A DNA stretch of 32,438 nucleotides from an uncultured bacterium (GCA_949288685.1 CASELB010000084.1:1-32438); one strand, 5' to 3'; counted from the stretch's first letter, positions 1 to 7,711 are shown. Notes: generated by a model from the letters alone, not told the origin. Numbers and translations are program-made.

Positions 1-1
1 G

Positions 2-172
2 ACAAACGCAGAACTGTCAAAATCGAGTGATGTTGTATACGTACATGAGTATACCAGAGAGGACGGAACCGTAGTAAAAGCGCACTATCGTTCCAAAGCG
101 GGACATAGAAATCCTGACAAACCGGTAATGCAAACTCCGAAGGAGTATAAAGCAACACTTGAAAAAAAATAA
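2..172 (+). CDS. 3' end of an unrecognised protein gene (partial)
   Basis: An open frame runs in from the left edge and stops with TAA at 170-172, leaving the last 56 residues. The tail contains VYVHEYTREDGTVVKAHYRS, a basic/aromatic segment that recalls the C-termini of some phage-like or large surface proteins, but I cannot assign a family. It ends only 8 nt before the next ATG, so the two are probably co-transcribed. The start lies outside the window. Confidence 0.6.
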   Translation, partial: TNAELSKSSDVVYVHEYTREDGTVVKAHYRSKAGHRNPDKPVMQTPKEYKATLEKK

Positions 173-180
173 ACGACTAT

Positions 181-1107
181 ATGGATAAGGATATTGAGAA
201 ACGTTATGGGGTATCGACAGGCTTCGCAGCGAACGTAAAGAACGATATCTCTATTGGGATGCCATATTATTCTGGTATGCATAATATATCAATATCTAAT
301 GCTGATGGGGAATATAGAACTAAAAGAAATTCACATTTGCAAGAGTTGTGTCAAAAATATACCAGAATGAAGGCGAATATAGGGGCAGGAGTGAAACAAT
401 GGTGGAATAATGACCTGTATAATGATTTAACTTCTTCTTCTTCAATGTTCGAACTCCAGAAGAATGCAACAGAGCATCCTGTTATGGTTGAGAGCTTAAA
501 AAAAATTTTGCCGGATGCAGTGGATACATATATAGGGAATTTACCTCAAGGGAAAAATTATGAAAAGGAAAATTTTGAAAATGCAAAAAAAATGACTAAA
601 ACAGTGAGTTTTCATAAGATTTCAGATATAAAAGATAAATCACTTGAAGATTTTATATCAAAAACATATTCAAGAGTTTCTAAGGATGATATAGTGGTGG
701 TTTTTAATAGTGATTCTAAAGTTTCTTTATCCCTAAAAAATACTTCCAAAATTTATAGTACAATAAAAGATAATTTAACAGCTATAAAAAATGGGCAATA
801 TAAAAATAAATTTTTAGGAGTTAATTTTAGTGATGTTGGCAGTAGTTTGGAGAAATTAATGTCTACAAATATGATTGCGGCTTATAACAAGTTAAGTTTG
901 TATAATCCTCATTTTGACGAGAACCAAAACTTAATAATGTATGCTATAGATTATGTTGATTACGAAAAAAATATTCCACAAAATCCGTTAAATGCTATTA
1001 ATAATAATGCCTATGAACTGCAAAACTCGGGTGTTGTATTCCCATATTTCAAGATTATTAAATTGAAATATACTCCTGCTGAATATATGCATATTGTGAG
1101 AAAATAG
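181..1107 (+). CDS. hypothetical protein, 308 aa, accessory
   Basis: I do not recognise this protein. It is hydrophilic, rich in Lys, Asn, Ser and Tyr, and has no signal peptide or membrane segment. The N-terminal half contains an aromatic patch (KQWWNNDLYNDL, about residue 73) and the middle is highly charged. It begins 8 nt after the upstream stop with no clear Shine-Dalgarno, which fits translational coupling. Base composition is markedly AT-rich and its codons are A-heavy compared with the genes after 2773, as is common for recently acquired accessory genes. A polytopic membrane protein follows at 1175. A toxin/immunity or effector arrangement is conceivable from that layout, but no motif shows it. 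Confidence 0.65.
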   Translation: MDKDIEKRYGVSTGFAANVKNDISIGMPYYSGMHNISISNADGEYRTKRNSHLQELCQKYTRMKANIGAGVKQWWNNDLYNDLTSSSSMFELQKNATEHPVMVESLKKILPDAVDTYIGNLPQGKNYEKENFENAKKMTKTVSFHKISDIKDKSLEDFISKTYSRVSKDDIVVVFNSDSKVSLSLKNTSKIYSTIKDNLTAIKNGQYKNKFLGVNFSDVGSSLEKLMSTNMIAAYNKLSLYNPHFDENQNLIMYAIDYVDYEKNIPQNPLNAINNNAYELQNSGVVFPYFKIIKLKYTPAEYMHIVRK

Positions 1108-1174
1108 AATATATATTAAATAATTGCAAATATAGATAGTATATGTTAATATGCTATCTATAGGAGTAATTTTA

Positions 1175-2056
1175 ATGTTTGATAAATTAAAAAAACTACC
1201 GGTAATAGAAATGGTTAGTATAGGGTTACTTTTTTTTATAATGCTATTTTATAATGTTGTTTTTGTTATTATGCTTGGAAATATTCTATTTGAGGATTCT
1301 TCTCAGAATATAATAAATAATTTTTTTATAGAAGGATTTGATATTATTATTTGTTTACCTATTGCAATACAGACTATAATTAGTATATGCATATATTTGA
1401 TTTTGTATAAGGTATCATTAAATAAATTTTTTATACACATAATTTACGGTCTGAAATTTTATACAATAGTACGTAGGTTGTTATATTTTTTGTTGATGTT
1501 TATCTCTCCCGTGTTTTTAGTTAGTATATCATCTTTTATTTTACCGGTAATATTACTTGGAATATGTTATTCTTTAGCCTTTCCGCTAATACTTTTGTAT
1601 GCGTACTGGGGTTTGGAAAACCGATTACCACATAGAATGAAAAAGATATATAAAGGAATAAATACATTATTATCAATAGTGTTACCGTTTTTTGTTGCAG
1701 GATTTGTGTATTATTTTAATAATCAATCTTCTTCCGCAGATACAAGAGTATTAGAGTTAGCCTTGTATATAGTAGTTGTATTAATCGGAACATTATTACT
1801 ATTAACAGAAAAGAGTAAAATATTATTAGAAAAAATAAAGAAGTATAAATGGCATTCTTTTCTGTTGTGGGTATCAGTAATCTATGCAACACTATGGGGG
1901 CTAAGGAATGAGTGGGTAACGTATTATGTACTGTATATATCAGCCGTACTCTTGCTAATGCTTATTTTTGAAAAACCGCTATTAAGTTGGCGTGCAAAAA
2001 ACGAAGAGTTGCATAGAGAAACAGAAGAGTACTATAAATCAAAAATACAGCAATAA
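1175..2056 (+). CDS. polytopic membrane protein, unknown function
   Basis: The protein is 293 aa from the chosen start. An in-frame ATG exists at 1151, but AGGAG at 1162-1166 sits 8 nt before the ATG at 1175, so 1175 is preferred. About seven to nine hydrophobic helices cover most of the chain, for example VIEMVSIGLLFFIMLFYN near the start and YVLYISAVLLLMLIF near residue 260. A charged tail with Glu, Lys and Arg follows. No transporter or enzyme motif is visible. Composition is strongly AT-rich like its upstream neighbour, so both probably belong to the same accessory block. Confidence 0.65.
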   Translation: MFDKLKKLPVIEMVSIGLLFFIMLFYNVVFVIMLGNILFEDSSQNIINNFFIEGFDIIICLPIAIQTIISICIYLILYKVSLNKFFIHIIYGLKFYTIVRRLLYFLLMFISPVFLVSISSFILPVILLGICYSLAFPLILLYAYWGLENRLPHRMKKIYKGINTLLSIVLPFFVAGFVYYFNNQSSSADTRVLELALYIVVVLIGTLLLLTEKSKILLEKIKKYKWHSFLLWVSVIYATLWGLRNEWVTYYVLYISAVLLLMLIFEKPLLSWRAKNEELHRETEEYYKSKIQQ

Positions 2057-2098
2057 TAATGTAATATAATAAAATGTTGAATGGATTAAAATTAAAGA

Positions 2099-2236
2099 AT
2101 GATTATATTTAATATACTGTCTTTCATAGTATTGATTTTAATGATACTTTCGCATGAAAGTCCCCATAATTTTGAAACATTTTTCTTTTTCTGGATTATA
2201 GGGAATATTGTTTATATAACACGCCGGCGGGAATAA
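2099..2236 (+). CDS. possible 45-aa small membrane protein
   Basis: An ATG-initiated frame of 45 codons encodes two hydrophobic stretches (IIFNILSFIVLILMIL and FFFFWIIGNIVYI) separated by a short HESPHN turn and ending in a basic TRRRE tail. The positive tail and helix-turn-helix hydrophobicity look like a real small membrane protein rather than noise. The stop codon lies in the loop of the terminator hairpin at 2226-2258, a common arrangement for a last gene in an operon. The ribosome-binding site is weak (AAAG just upstream), so coding status is uncertain. Confidence 0.4.
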   Translation: MIIFNILSFIVLILMILSHESPHNFETFFFFWIIGNIVYITRRRE

Positions 2237-2258
2237 ATCCCGCCTTTGTGCTTTTTTT
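2226..2258 (+). terminator. intrinsic terminator of the accessory block
   Basis: GGCGGGA (2226-2232) pairs with TCCCGCC (2238-2244) around a 5-nt loop. A T-rich tract ending in seven Ts (2252-2258) follows. It closes the transcription unit of the first genes. Confidence 0.8.
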
Positions 2259-2433
2259 GTCTGAAAGCGAACGATTATAAATATTAAATTATCAAAGTAC
2301 AAAAAGAAAAGCCCGCGAGGAGTGTTAATGCGGACTATAGATTGAATAACTACATCATATTTTTTTAATTAATCAATGCTAATTTACATTAATATGCGTT
2401 GATTTTTTGATATAGCTAACCACGAAAAACTAT

Positions 2434-2469
2434 AAGTGACATGTTTACACGTATCACTTTTCGTTTTTT
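2434..2469 (+). terminator. terminator-like hairpin in the intergenic region
   Basis: A ten-position stem with one mismatch (AAGTGACATG with CGTATCACTT) closes a 6-nt loop. It is followed by TTCG and six Ts at 2464-2469. It has no gene immediately upstream, so it may end an unannotated short RNA or act as a back-up terminator. Confidence 0.45.
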
Positions 2470-2490
2470 GTGTTCGACAATTTTTTAGGG

Positions 2491-2521
2491 TGTAAGTATT
2501 TATGTAATGTAAGTGCTTATG
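2491..2521. repeat. tandem 14-bp direct repeat, possible operator
   Basis: TGTAAGTATTTATG (2491-2504) and TGTAAGTGCTTATG (2508-2521) differ at two positions and are separated by 3 nt, giving a 17-bp period. The second copy is close to a palindrome (TAAGTGCTTA). A regulator binding two adjacent sites upstream of the flagellar operon is one explanation. Confidence 0.4.
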
Positions 2522-2723
2522 CTTTTTTATTGTTATTTAATTATTTTCAAAAATAAAAATGATATTAGAGTATATATAAACCGTATAAAAATAAATACGG
2601 AAAGGATTAGAAACAAAATATACCCCGTTACATGAATAAGTTAAAAACCCTAAAGTTGACAAGCCAGAAATTTTCATTAAAGACCTAATACTACATTAAA
2701 CGGATGATTTTATTAAAAATCGT

Positions 2724-2750
2724 TAAACCATAGTGAAAATCAGCCGATTT
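2724..2750 (+). promoter_or_regulatory. sigma-28 (FliA/SigD-type) flagellar promoter
   Basis: TAAA at 2724-2727, a spacer of exactly 15 nt, and GCCGATTT at 2743-2750 match the sigma-28 consensus (TAAA, N15, GCCGATAA) at all but the last two -10 bases. The predicted start near 2757 would give a leader of about 16 nt to the first rod gene, whose AGAGG then lies near the 5' end. Position directly before four flagellar genes supports the call. Confidence 0.8.
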
Positions 2751-2772
2751 AATAAAAAAAGAGGTGTATATT

Positions 2773-3471
2773 ATGAAAATAAACGGCGGTGTAAGATTTT
2801 GCGAACCCGGGATACGGGCATCAATAAGAGCAATGCATTTGCAAAGCAGTATTTTGCAGATTACAACCGAGAATGTTAACGGTTTTGATAAAGTCGGTTA
2901 TCAGCGCAGAGAACCTGTTGTATCATCGTTTACGGAGTTTCTTGGTGTACACGGGTTATCAACAACTATTGATGATCAGCCGGGGCGGATTATTTCGTCA
3001 GGAAATCCCCTTGATATTGCAATTGCTAATCGCGGTTATTTTCAAATACAAACGCCGGATGGTGTTGTTATAACACGTGACGGCAGATTTAAATATGACA
3101 AATTCGGAAACCTGCTTACACTGGAAGATAACCCTGTTTTGTCAGACAGCGGTGTTCCTATACAATTAACTCTTGTTCCTCGTACTCCGGATGAAGTGGT
3201 TGTAAATACAAGAGGCAAGATAAGTGTATTTAATCCTCAAACCCGGGAAATGGAAGAATGCGGTACAATTGGTGTTGTGGATTCTAATGGCATGGCGGTT
3301 TTGGAGCCTGATATTAAGCAAGGGTATAATGAATATTCAAACGTTTCATTGCAAAATGAGTTTTTGCAGGTAAAGCCTGTTGTAAGAAATTTTGAAGCAA
3401 ACAGACAGATATTTATTATGCAAAGCAACAACTTGCAAAGTGTTATAAGCAAACTCGGTTCTGTATCATAA
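2773..3471 (+). CDS. flgF: flagellar basal-body rod protein, FlgF/FlgG family
   Basis: A 232-aa protein of the FlgF/FlgG rod-hook family, exported by the flagellar type III system to build the distal rod. Family signs are the N-terminal helix ending in NVNGFDKVGYQRRE (the usual Asn-Val-Asn-Thr-x-Gly-Phe/Tyr region), PLDIAIANRGYFQI near residue 80 and TRDGRF near 100. The C-terminal coiled-coil heptads begin with NVSLQNEFLQV. A GTG at 2764 is in frame, but AGAGG before the ATG at 2773 sets the start there. It is shorter than typical FlgG (about 260 aa). FlgF versus FlgG cannot be fixed by eye; the second gene has the more FlgG-like C-terminus, so this one is provisionally FlgF. Confidence 0.8.
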   Translation: MKINGGVRFCEPGIRASIRAMHLQSSILQITTENVNGFDKVGYQRREPVVSSFTEFLGVHGLSTTIDDQPGRIISSGNPLDIAIANRGYFQIQTPDGVVITRDGRFKYDKFGNLLTLEDNPVLSDSGVPIQLTLVPRTPDEVVVNTRGKISVFNPQTREMEECGTIGVVDSNGMAVLEPDIKQGYNEYSNVSLQNEFLQVKPVVRNFEANRQIFIMQSNNLQSVISKLGSVS

Positions 3472-3481
3472 GGAGTAAGTT

Positions 3482-4195
3482 ATGTATAGTTTACAAGCGA
3501 TAATAAGAAAGAATATAAATTGTGCAACCTATCAATTTGAACGGCTGGGACAGGTTGCAAATAATGTTTCCAATTATCAGACAAATGCGTATAAGGTAAC
3601 AAAGTTTGAGCAAATGCTTAGAGAAGACGGGTATTTGACCGGAGTTTTAAGAACGGATGCCCGTCAGGGGGATTTGCTTGTGACAAACAATCCTTACGAT
3701 ATGGCAATAAACGGTAACGGTTATTTCCCTGTAATTTCACCGGAAGGTGAAATCCAATATACGCGTGACGGCGCATTTACAAGAGGCGAAGGCGGTTATC
3801 TTATGACCGGTGACGGCTGGCTTGTCGGGGATGGTATTAAAATTCCGTCTAATAGTTACAAATTCACGGTTTCCCCGAACGGTGATGTTTATAACTATGA
3901 TTATGCCGGCTCTGAACCTGTTTTAATAGGGCATATTCCGATAGTAGAATTTGACTCTCCTGAAAGTCTTGAGCAGGGGCATAACAACAAAATGGTACCT
4001 ACAGAAGAGTCCGGACCGCCAAGGCTTATTGGAGAGCATAACTATATTGTTCAACATCAGATAGAAACATCTAATACTAATGTATTTGATGAAGTTAATG
4101 AAATGCTAAGGCTTAATGCTTCTATGATTGCAAGTTTGAACCTTATGAAGGTTGCGGATGATATGTATAACAAAGCAATTAATATAAGAGAATAG
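3482..4195 (+). CDS. flgG: flagellar rod protein, FlgG-like
   Basis: A 237-aa second member of the FlgF/FlgG family, with AAGGAG 6 nt before the ATG and 10 nt after the previous stop. It shows NVSNYQTNAYKVTKFEQ in the N-terminal helix region, PYDMAINGNGYFPV near residue 75 and TRDGAFTRGEGGYL near 95. The C-terminus begins ETSNTNVFDEVNEM, which resembles the ETSNVN signature of FlgG. The expected tail RAYE is replaced by NASMIASLNLMKVADDMYNK. It would form the distal rod adjoining the hook. The pairing of two short family members recalls FlhO/FlhP of Bacillus. Confidence 0.8.
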   Translation: MYSLQAIIRKNINCATYQFERLGQVANNVSNYQTNAYKVTKFEQMLREDGYLTGVLRTDARQGDLLVTNNPYDMAINGNGYFPVISPEGEIQYTRDGAFTRGEGGYLMTGDGWLVGDGIKIPSNSYKFTVSPNGDVYNYDYAGSEPVLIGHIPIVEFDSPESLEQGHNNKMVPTEESGPPRLIGEHNYIVQHQIETSNTNVFDEVNEMLRLNASMIASLNLMKVADDMYNKAINIRE

Positions 4196-4249
4196 AGGTA
4201 AACAGATAAAATATTTACTTCTAATCGAGCAGATAAGAAAGGATAAATA

Positions 4250-4603
4250 ATGACCTTTACAGCACTTGATTCTTTTGGAAAAGTTAATTTGATGATGGAT
4301 TTGGTTGCGCAGCGGCAGCGGGCGTTAACATCTAATGTAGCGAATATGGATACTCCCGGTTATGTGCGGCGGGATATAGATTTCGGTATGTATTTAGGAA
4401 CCATGAACAGCCCGTTGGAAACAAAACTTTCCACTAAACTCGGTCCTTCCGGGATGATAGAAGACAGGCGGGAAGAAGAAATAGATATAACACAGGAACT
4501 GGCGGAAGTTCAAAAAAATATGATTTATTATACGATGGCGACAAAACGTATGACAAATCTTGTAACAGAAATGCGAACAGTACTTAATGTAGGCGGAGGT
4601 TAG
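4250..4603 (+). CDS. flgB: flagellar basal-body rod protein FlgB
   Basis: A 117-aa proximal rod protein, slightly shorter than the usual 130 or so. The conserved N-terminal region (RQRALTSNVANMDTPGYVRR, about residues 22-41) is the FlgB/FlgC hallmark. The C-terminal helix includes ELAEVQKNMIYYTMATKRM, typical of FlgB. AAAGGA lies 7 nt before the ATG. It precedes flgC by 5 nt, the standard flgBC order. Confidence 0.92.
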   Translation: MTFTALDSFGKVNLMMDLVAQRQRALTSNVANMDTPGYVRRDIDFGMYLGTMNSPLETKLSTKLGPSGMIEDRREEEIDITQELAEVQKNMIYYTMATKRMTNLVTEMRTVLNVGGG

Positions 4604-4608
4604 AGCTT

Positions 4609-5052
4609 ATGAGTATAATGGAATCTATTAATATCGGGAAAAATGCACTTAAAGCACATGGTTTGAGGCTTGATATTCATGCAAAGAACATTGCAAATAT
4701 TGATACTCCTAATTATGTAAGACGTATTCCGGTGTTAAATGCGAGTGAAGATATATCTTTTCACGGACTTTTAAATGTTATGAAAAATGACGTGTTTGGT
4801 ATCGGAACATTACCGTATTTGCAAGGCGGTGTTGTTATGAACGGGTGCGTAGAAGATCCTACGCCCGGTGACAGAATTTATGCACCGGGGCATCCTGATG
4901 CTGATGCTAACGGGTATATTCGTTCTTCTAACGTAAACGCGATGGTTGATATGGCTGACGCTATTCTTGCCCAGCGGGCGTATGAAGCTAACGTTGCGCT
5001 GGTTACTATATCTAAATCAATGGCACAGACTGCTTTGAATATAGGAAGCTAG
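4609..5052 (+). CDS. flgC: flagellar basal-body rod protein FlgC
   Basis: A 147-aa proximal rod protein of normal length. It carries KNIANIDTPNYVRR in the N-terminal helix and the diagnostic C-terminal run DPTPGDRIYAPGHPDADANG followed by MVDM and QRAYEANV. Its ribosome-binding site GGAGG (4595-4599) is embedded in the last codons of flgB, so the two are translationally linked. fliE, which usually follows flgBC, is absent; a terminator comes instead. Confidence 0.95.
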   Translation: MSIMESINIGKNALKAHGLRLDIHAKNIANIDTPNYVRRIPVLNASEDISFHGLLNVMKNDVFGIGTLPYLQGGVVMNGCVEDPTPGDRIYAPGHPDADANGYIRSSNVNAMVDMADAILAQRAYEANVALVTISKSMAQTALNIGS

Positions 5053-5070
5053 ATTTATTAATTTATTTAG

Positions 5071-5112
5071 CAAGGCGGGCTTGAAATTTATTTCAAGCCC
5101 GCCTTGCTTGTT
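5071..5112 (+). terminator. strong intrinsic terminator of the flagellar operon
   Basis: A perfect 16-bp stem (5071-5086 with 5091-5106) closes a 4-nt loop and is followed by a T-rich CTTGTTTG tract. It ends the rod operon 19 nt after flgC. Confidence 0.85.
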
Positions 5113-5151
5113 TGTAACAAATTTGCAATACAGTCGTCGAAAAAGTAAATA

Positions 5152-5179
5152 TTTGTATATAAAAAAACTTTAATATAAT
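5152..5179 (+). promoter_or_regulatory. probable sigma-70 promoter for the 5201 gene
   Basis: A consensus TATAAT at 5174-5179 follows a weak TTTGTA (5152-5157) with a 16-nt spacer. It sits between a terminator and a gene with its own AAGGTGAG ribosome-binding site, so an independent promoter is expected here. Confidence 0.5.
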
Positions 5180-5200
5180 AGGAACCTAAGGTGAGAGTAT

Positions 5201-5677
5201 ATGAGCGGAAATGATTATGTTACATACGGCGGAATAAAGTTTCGGCAAAATGATGTAAAGAATTTTGAAACAGTTAAGGTTCATGATTATCAAAGGACTC
5301 ATGAATATTATGTTGTTACATTAAAAAACGGTGCAAAGGTATCTTCGGAAAAACTTTATGTCAAGGCTAATGCATTAAGCGGTGCATCTGTATTTTTGAA
5401 TACAGATGAGTCAGTAACATTACATAACTTAATGTTTACTGATGTTACTGGGGCAGCCGGCAAACAAGATGTATTTAGAATAACCGGAGCTGAGTCAATG
5501 CGGAATAAGATTAATTTAAATAATGGCAGCGGAATTGTTGAAAATGACCGTATAATTGTTGAAGAAGAACACTATAAGGGTTGGTTTGCGAAAGTAAACA
5601 GGGTTAATTTGAAAGAAGGAGATAAGGTGGATTACGGTAATGATATTTTTTACACCTATGAAGAAAACAATAGATAA
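5201..5677 (+). CDS. hypothetical protein, 158 aa
   Basis: I do not recognise this protein. It is hydrophilic with alternating polar and aliphatic residues (for example YYVVTLKNGAKVSS and IVENDRIIVEEEHYKGW), which suggests mostly beta structure. It has no signal peptide, cysteine or membrane helix. It has its own promoter and terminator, so it is a monocistronic unit placed between the flagellar operon and surE. A role linked to the flagellum is possible only by position. Confidence 0.7.
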   Translation: MSGNDYVTYGGIKFRQNDVKNFETVKVHDYQRTHEYYVVTLKNGAKVSSEKLYVKANALSGASVFLNTDESVTLHNLMFTDVTGAAGKQDVFRITGAESMRNKINLNNGSGIVENDRIIVEEEHYKGWFAKVNRVNLKEGDKVDYGNDIFYTYEENNR

Positions 5678-5680
5678 TAA

Positions 5681-5710
5681 AAAGCCCTGTTATTCATAAC
5701 AGGGCTTTTT
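5681..5710. terminator. bidirectional intrinsic terminator
   Basis: AAAGCCCTGTTA (5681-5692) pairs with TAACAGGGCTTT (5697-5708) around TTCA, with A and T runs on either side. It serves the 5201 gene on the plus strand and can end surE on the minus strand. Confidence 0.85.
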
Positions 5711-5720
5711 AAATCAGTAT

Positions 5721-6521
5721 TTAGTTTTGATGAAACCAATTACAAAAATCATCGCTGCACAGATTTTTATTTAACTGGTTCATAACTTCTACATTTGTCA
5801 TATCAAAAGTAATCGGAGTGACCGAAATTTTATTACTTCTTACGGCAGAAATATCCGTATTGGCATCTTCCGGTTCATTGATTAATTCGCCTGCCATCCA
5901 GTAATAAACTTTTCCGCGCGGGTCAACTCTTTTTTCATAATCGTCAGTAAACATTCTTTTCCCTAGTTCTGTAATGGCAATTCCTCCGATATCTTCAAGG
6001 TCAAGCCCTGGAACATTAATGTTTAAAATGGTTTTAGCCGGAATAATTGTTGGATCAAGTTTATCAACAAATGCGGCAATACAAGCAGCGGAAACTTTAA
6101 AATCTTCATATTCATTTCTCATACTGGCAAGAGAGGTTGCAATACTTGGAAATCCTAACATTGCTCCTTCCATAGCACAGCTTACTGTTCCTGAATATAA
6201 AATATCGGCACCGAGGTTTGGACCGTGGTTAATTCCTGATATTACCAAATCCGGCATTTCTTCTTCCGATAAAATAGCATTAAGTGCAATTTTAACACAA
6301 TCACCCGGGGTTCCGGTTGTCATCCAGCAACGTTTTGTTCCGTACTTAGCGTCTACTTCTTCAACCCTTAGAGGTGTGTGCAGCGTCAGAGAATGTCCAG
6401 CGGCACTTCTTTCTCTGTCCGGAGCAACAATATATACTTCGTGCTTTAAACTCAATGCTTCGGCAAGAGCGCGTATTCCGTTCGCTAAAATACCATCATC
6501 GTTTGAAATTAAAATCTTCAT
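5721..6521 (-). CDS. surE: 5'/3'-nucleotidase SurE
   Basis: A 266-aa metal-dependent survival phosphatase that dephosphorylates nucleoside 5'- and 3'-monophosphates. The metal site is visible as ISNDDG (Asp8, Asp9), Ser39 in RERSAAGHS, and Asn98 in SGINHGPNLGADILYSGT. Length is normal for the family. The frame extends upstream to 6566, but GGGAG ahead of the ATG at 6521 and the family N-terminus (MKILISNDDG) fix the start. It lies downstream of prs on the same strand, 71 nt away, so the two may share a transcript. Confidence 0.96.
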   Translation of the reverse strand: MKILISNDDGILANGIRALAEALSLKHEVYIVAPDRERSAAGHSLTLHTPLRVEEVDAKYGTKRCWMTTGTPGDCVKIALNAILSEEEMPDLVISGINHGPNLGADILYSGTVSCAMEGAMLGFPSIATSLASMRNEYEDFKVSAACIAAFVDKLDPTIIPAKTILNINVPGLDLEDIGGIAITELGKRMFTDDYEKRVDPRGKVYYWMAGELINEPEDANTDISAVRSNKISVTPITFDMTNVEVMNQLNKNLCSDDFCNWFHQN

Positions 6522-6592
6522 GAAAAACTCCCTATATAATATCCACTTAATTATATAGTACCACAATTTTCAAATTTTGTACCGCAAAATTA

Positions 6593-7603
6593 TTAAACTT
6601 TCATTTCTTTTTCAAACCCGAATAAGGAACTGACAGATTCTTCATCGTGTATTCTTGAAATAGCCTGACCTAATAGCGGAGCAACTGATAATTGAATAAC
6701 GTTGTCTGGCAATTTTTCTTTATCCCAGGGGATTGAGTTAGTTACTATACAGAGTTCAATTGGCGCATTTTTAAGCCGTTCAATTGCAGGTCCTGAGAAG
6801 ATTGCGTGAGATGCGCAAACATAAACCTGTTTAGCGCCTTTCGTTTTTAATAGTTTAGCGGCTTCACAGATTGTTCCTGCTGTGTCAATCATATCATCAA
6901 ACATAATACACACTTTGCCTTCAACATCACCTATAACGTGAGATGCAATAGCTTCATTGTGTTTGTCACGTCTTTTATCAATAATTGCAAGCGGGCAGTC
7001 AATTTTTTTAGCGAACTGTCTTGTTCTTTGAACTCCGCCGGTATCGGGGCTGACCGCGACCATATCATCAGCCGGTATATTAAGACTTTTTATATAATCA
7101 ACCAGAATCGGGGTTGCAAAAATGTGGTCAACGAGTATATTAAAGAATCCTTGAATTTGACCGGTGTGTAAGTCCATAGCAAGAACACGGTCTGTTCCTG
7201 CAGTAGTTAACAGGTCAGCAACCAGTTTTGCCGTAATGGCTTCTCTTCCGGAGGTTTTTCTGTCCTGTCTTGCGTATCCGTAATAAGGAATTACTGCCGT
7301 AATACTTTTTGCACTGGCACGTTTAAAAGCATCAATAATGATTAAGAGTTCCATTAAATTTTCATTAACCGGATTGCAAAGCGGTTGAATTATAAATACA
7401 TCATCGCCTCTTACACTTTCTTTGACCTGAACATAAATTTCTCCGTCAGCAAAGTTTTTAACAACCATCGGTCCGATGGTTGTACCGAGGTAGTCCGCAA
7501 TTTCCTGAGCGAGTTTGGGGTTTGAACGCCCTGCAAAAAGTTTAATGTCGTGAGTTGGATTGACTGCTTTTTCAAGTTGCGGATAAGAAACTTCAAGAAC
7601 CAT
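6593..7603 (-). CDS. prs: ribose-phosphate pyrophosphokinase (PRPP synthetase)
   Basis: A 336-aa cytosolic enzyme making PRPP from ribose 5-phosphate and ATP for purine, pyrimidine, histidine and NAD synthesis. It shows the flexible catalytic loop YARQDRKTSGREAI (110-123), the signature DLHTGQIQGFF (144-154) and the PRPP-binding loop VCIMFDDMIDTAGT (231-244). An upstream in-frame ATG at 7618 is rejected because its codons contain the AAAGGA that serves as ribosome-binding site for the ATG at 7603. It carries about 15 extra N-terminal residues relative to minimal Prs. Confidence 0.97.
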   Translation of the reverse strand: MVLEVSYPQLEKAVNPTHDIKLFAGRSNPKLAQEIADYLGTTIGPMVVKNFADGEIYVQVKESVRGDDVFIIQPLCNPVNENLMELLIIIDAFKRASAKSITAVIPYYGYARQDRKTSGREAITAKLVADLLTTAGTDRVLAMDLHTGQIQGFFNILVDHIFATPILVDYIKSLNIPADDMVAVSPDTGGVQRTRQFAKKIDCPLAIIDKRRDKHNEAIASHVIGDVEGKVCIMFDDMIDTAGTICEAAKLLKTKGAKQVYVCASHAIFSGPAIERLKNAPIELCIVTNSIPWDKEKLPDNVIQLSVAPLLGQAISRIHDEESVSSLFGFEKEMKV

Positions 7604-7689
7604 TTTAAATCCTTTCATACGATTTGTGATAGTTTTATAATAATTGAAAAATATATAATTTAACAGTGTTTTTTAAGAAAAATTAAGAA

Positions 7690-7711
7690 GGGCTGATATT
7701 TATATCAGCCC
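7690..7711 (-). terminator. probable terminator of the 7741 gene
   Basis: A perfect 9-bp stem GGGCTGATA/TATCAGCCC closes a 4-nt loop. Read on the minus strand it is followed by a T-rich tract (CTTCTTAATTTTTC). It lies just beyond the stop of the minus-strand gene at 7741. Confidence 0.6.

Larger units (their letters stand above)
2259..2723 (+). other. non-coding AT-rich stretch with hairpins and a direct repeat
   Basis: I see no convincing gene here. It contains three hairpins: AATCAATGC/GCGTTGATT at 2371-2404 followed by Ts, AAGTGACATG/CGTATCACTT at 2434-2459 followed by TTCG and six Ts, and CCGTAT/ATACGG at 2581-2600. It also has a 14-bp direct repeat of period 17 (2491-2504 and 2508-2521). 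Two terminator-like hairpins after an already terminated operon leave room for a short non-coding RNA around 2260-2470, but no promoter for one stands out. Confidence 0.5.

Noticed and set aside
2581..2600. CCGTAT/ATACGG hairpin as a terminator
   Set aside because: It has a short 6-bp stem and is followed by AAAGGATTAG rather than a T tract.
4208..4242. Second sigma-28-like promoter before flgB (TAAA then GCAGATAA)
   Set aside because: The spacer is about 18 nt and the -10 differs at a core position; the genes are probably read from the 2724 promoter.
5974..6558. 194-aa plus-strand frame opposite surE
   Set aside because: It is the antisense shadow of surE, with no ribosome-binding site and composition mirroring surE codons.
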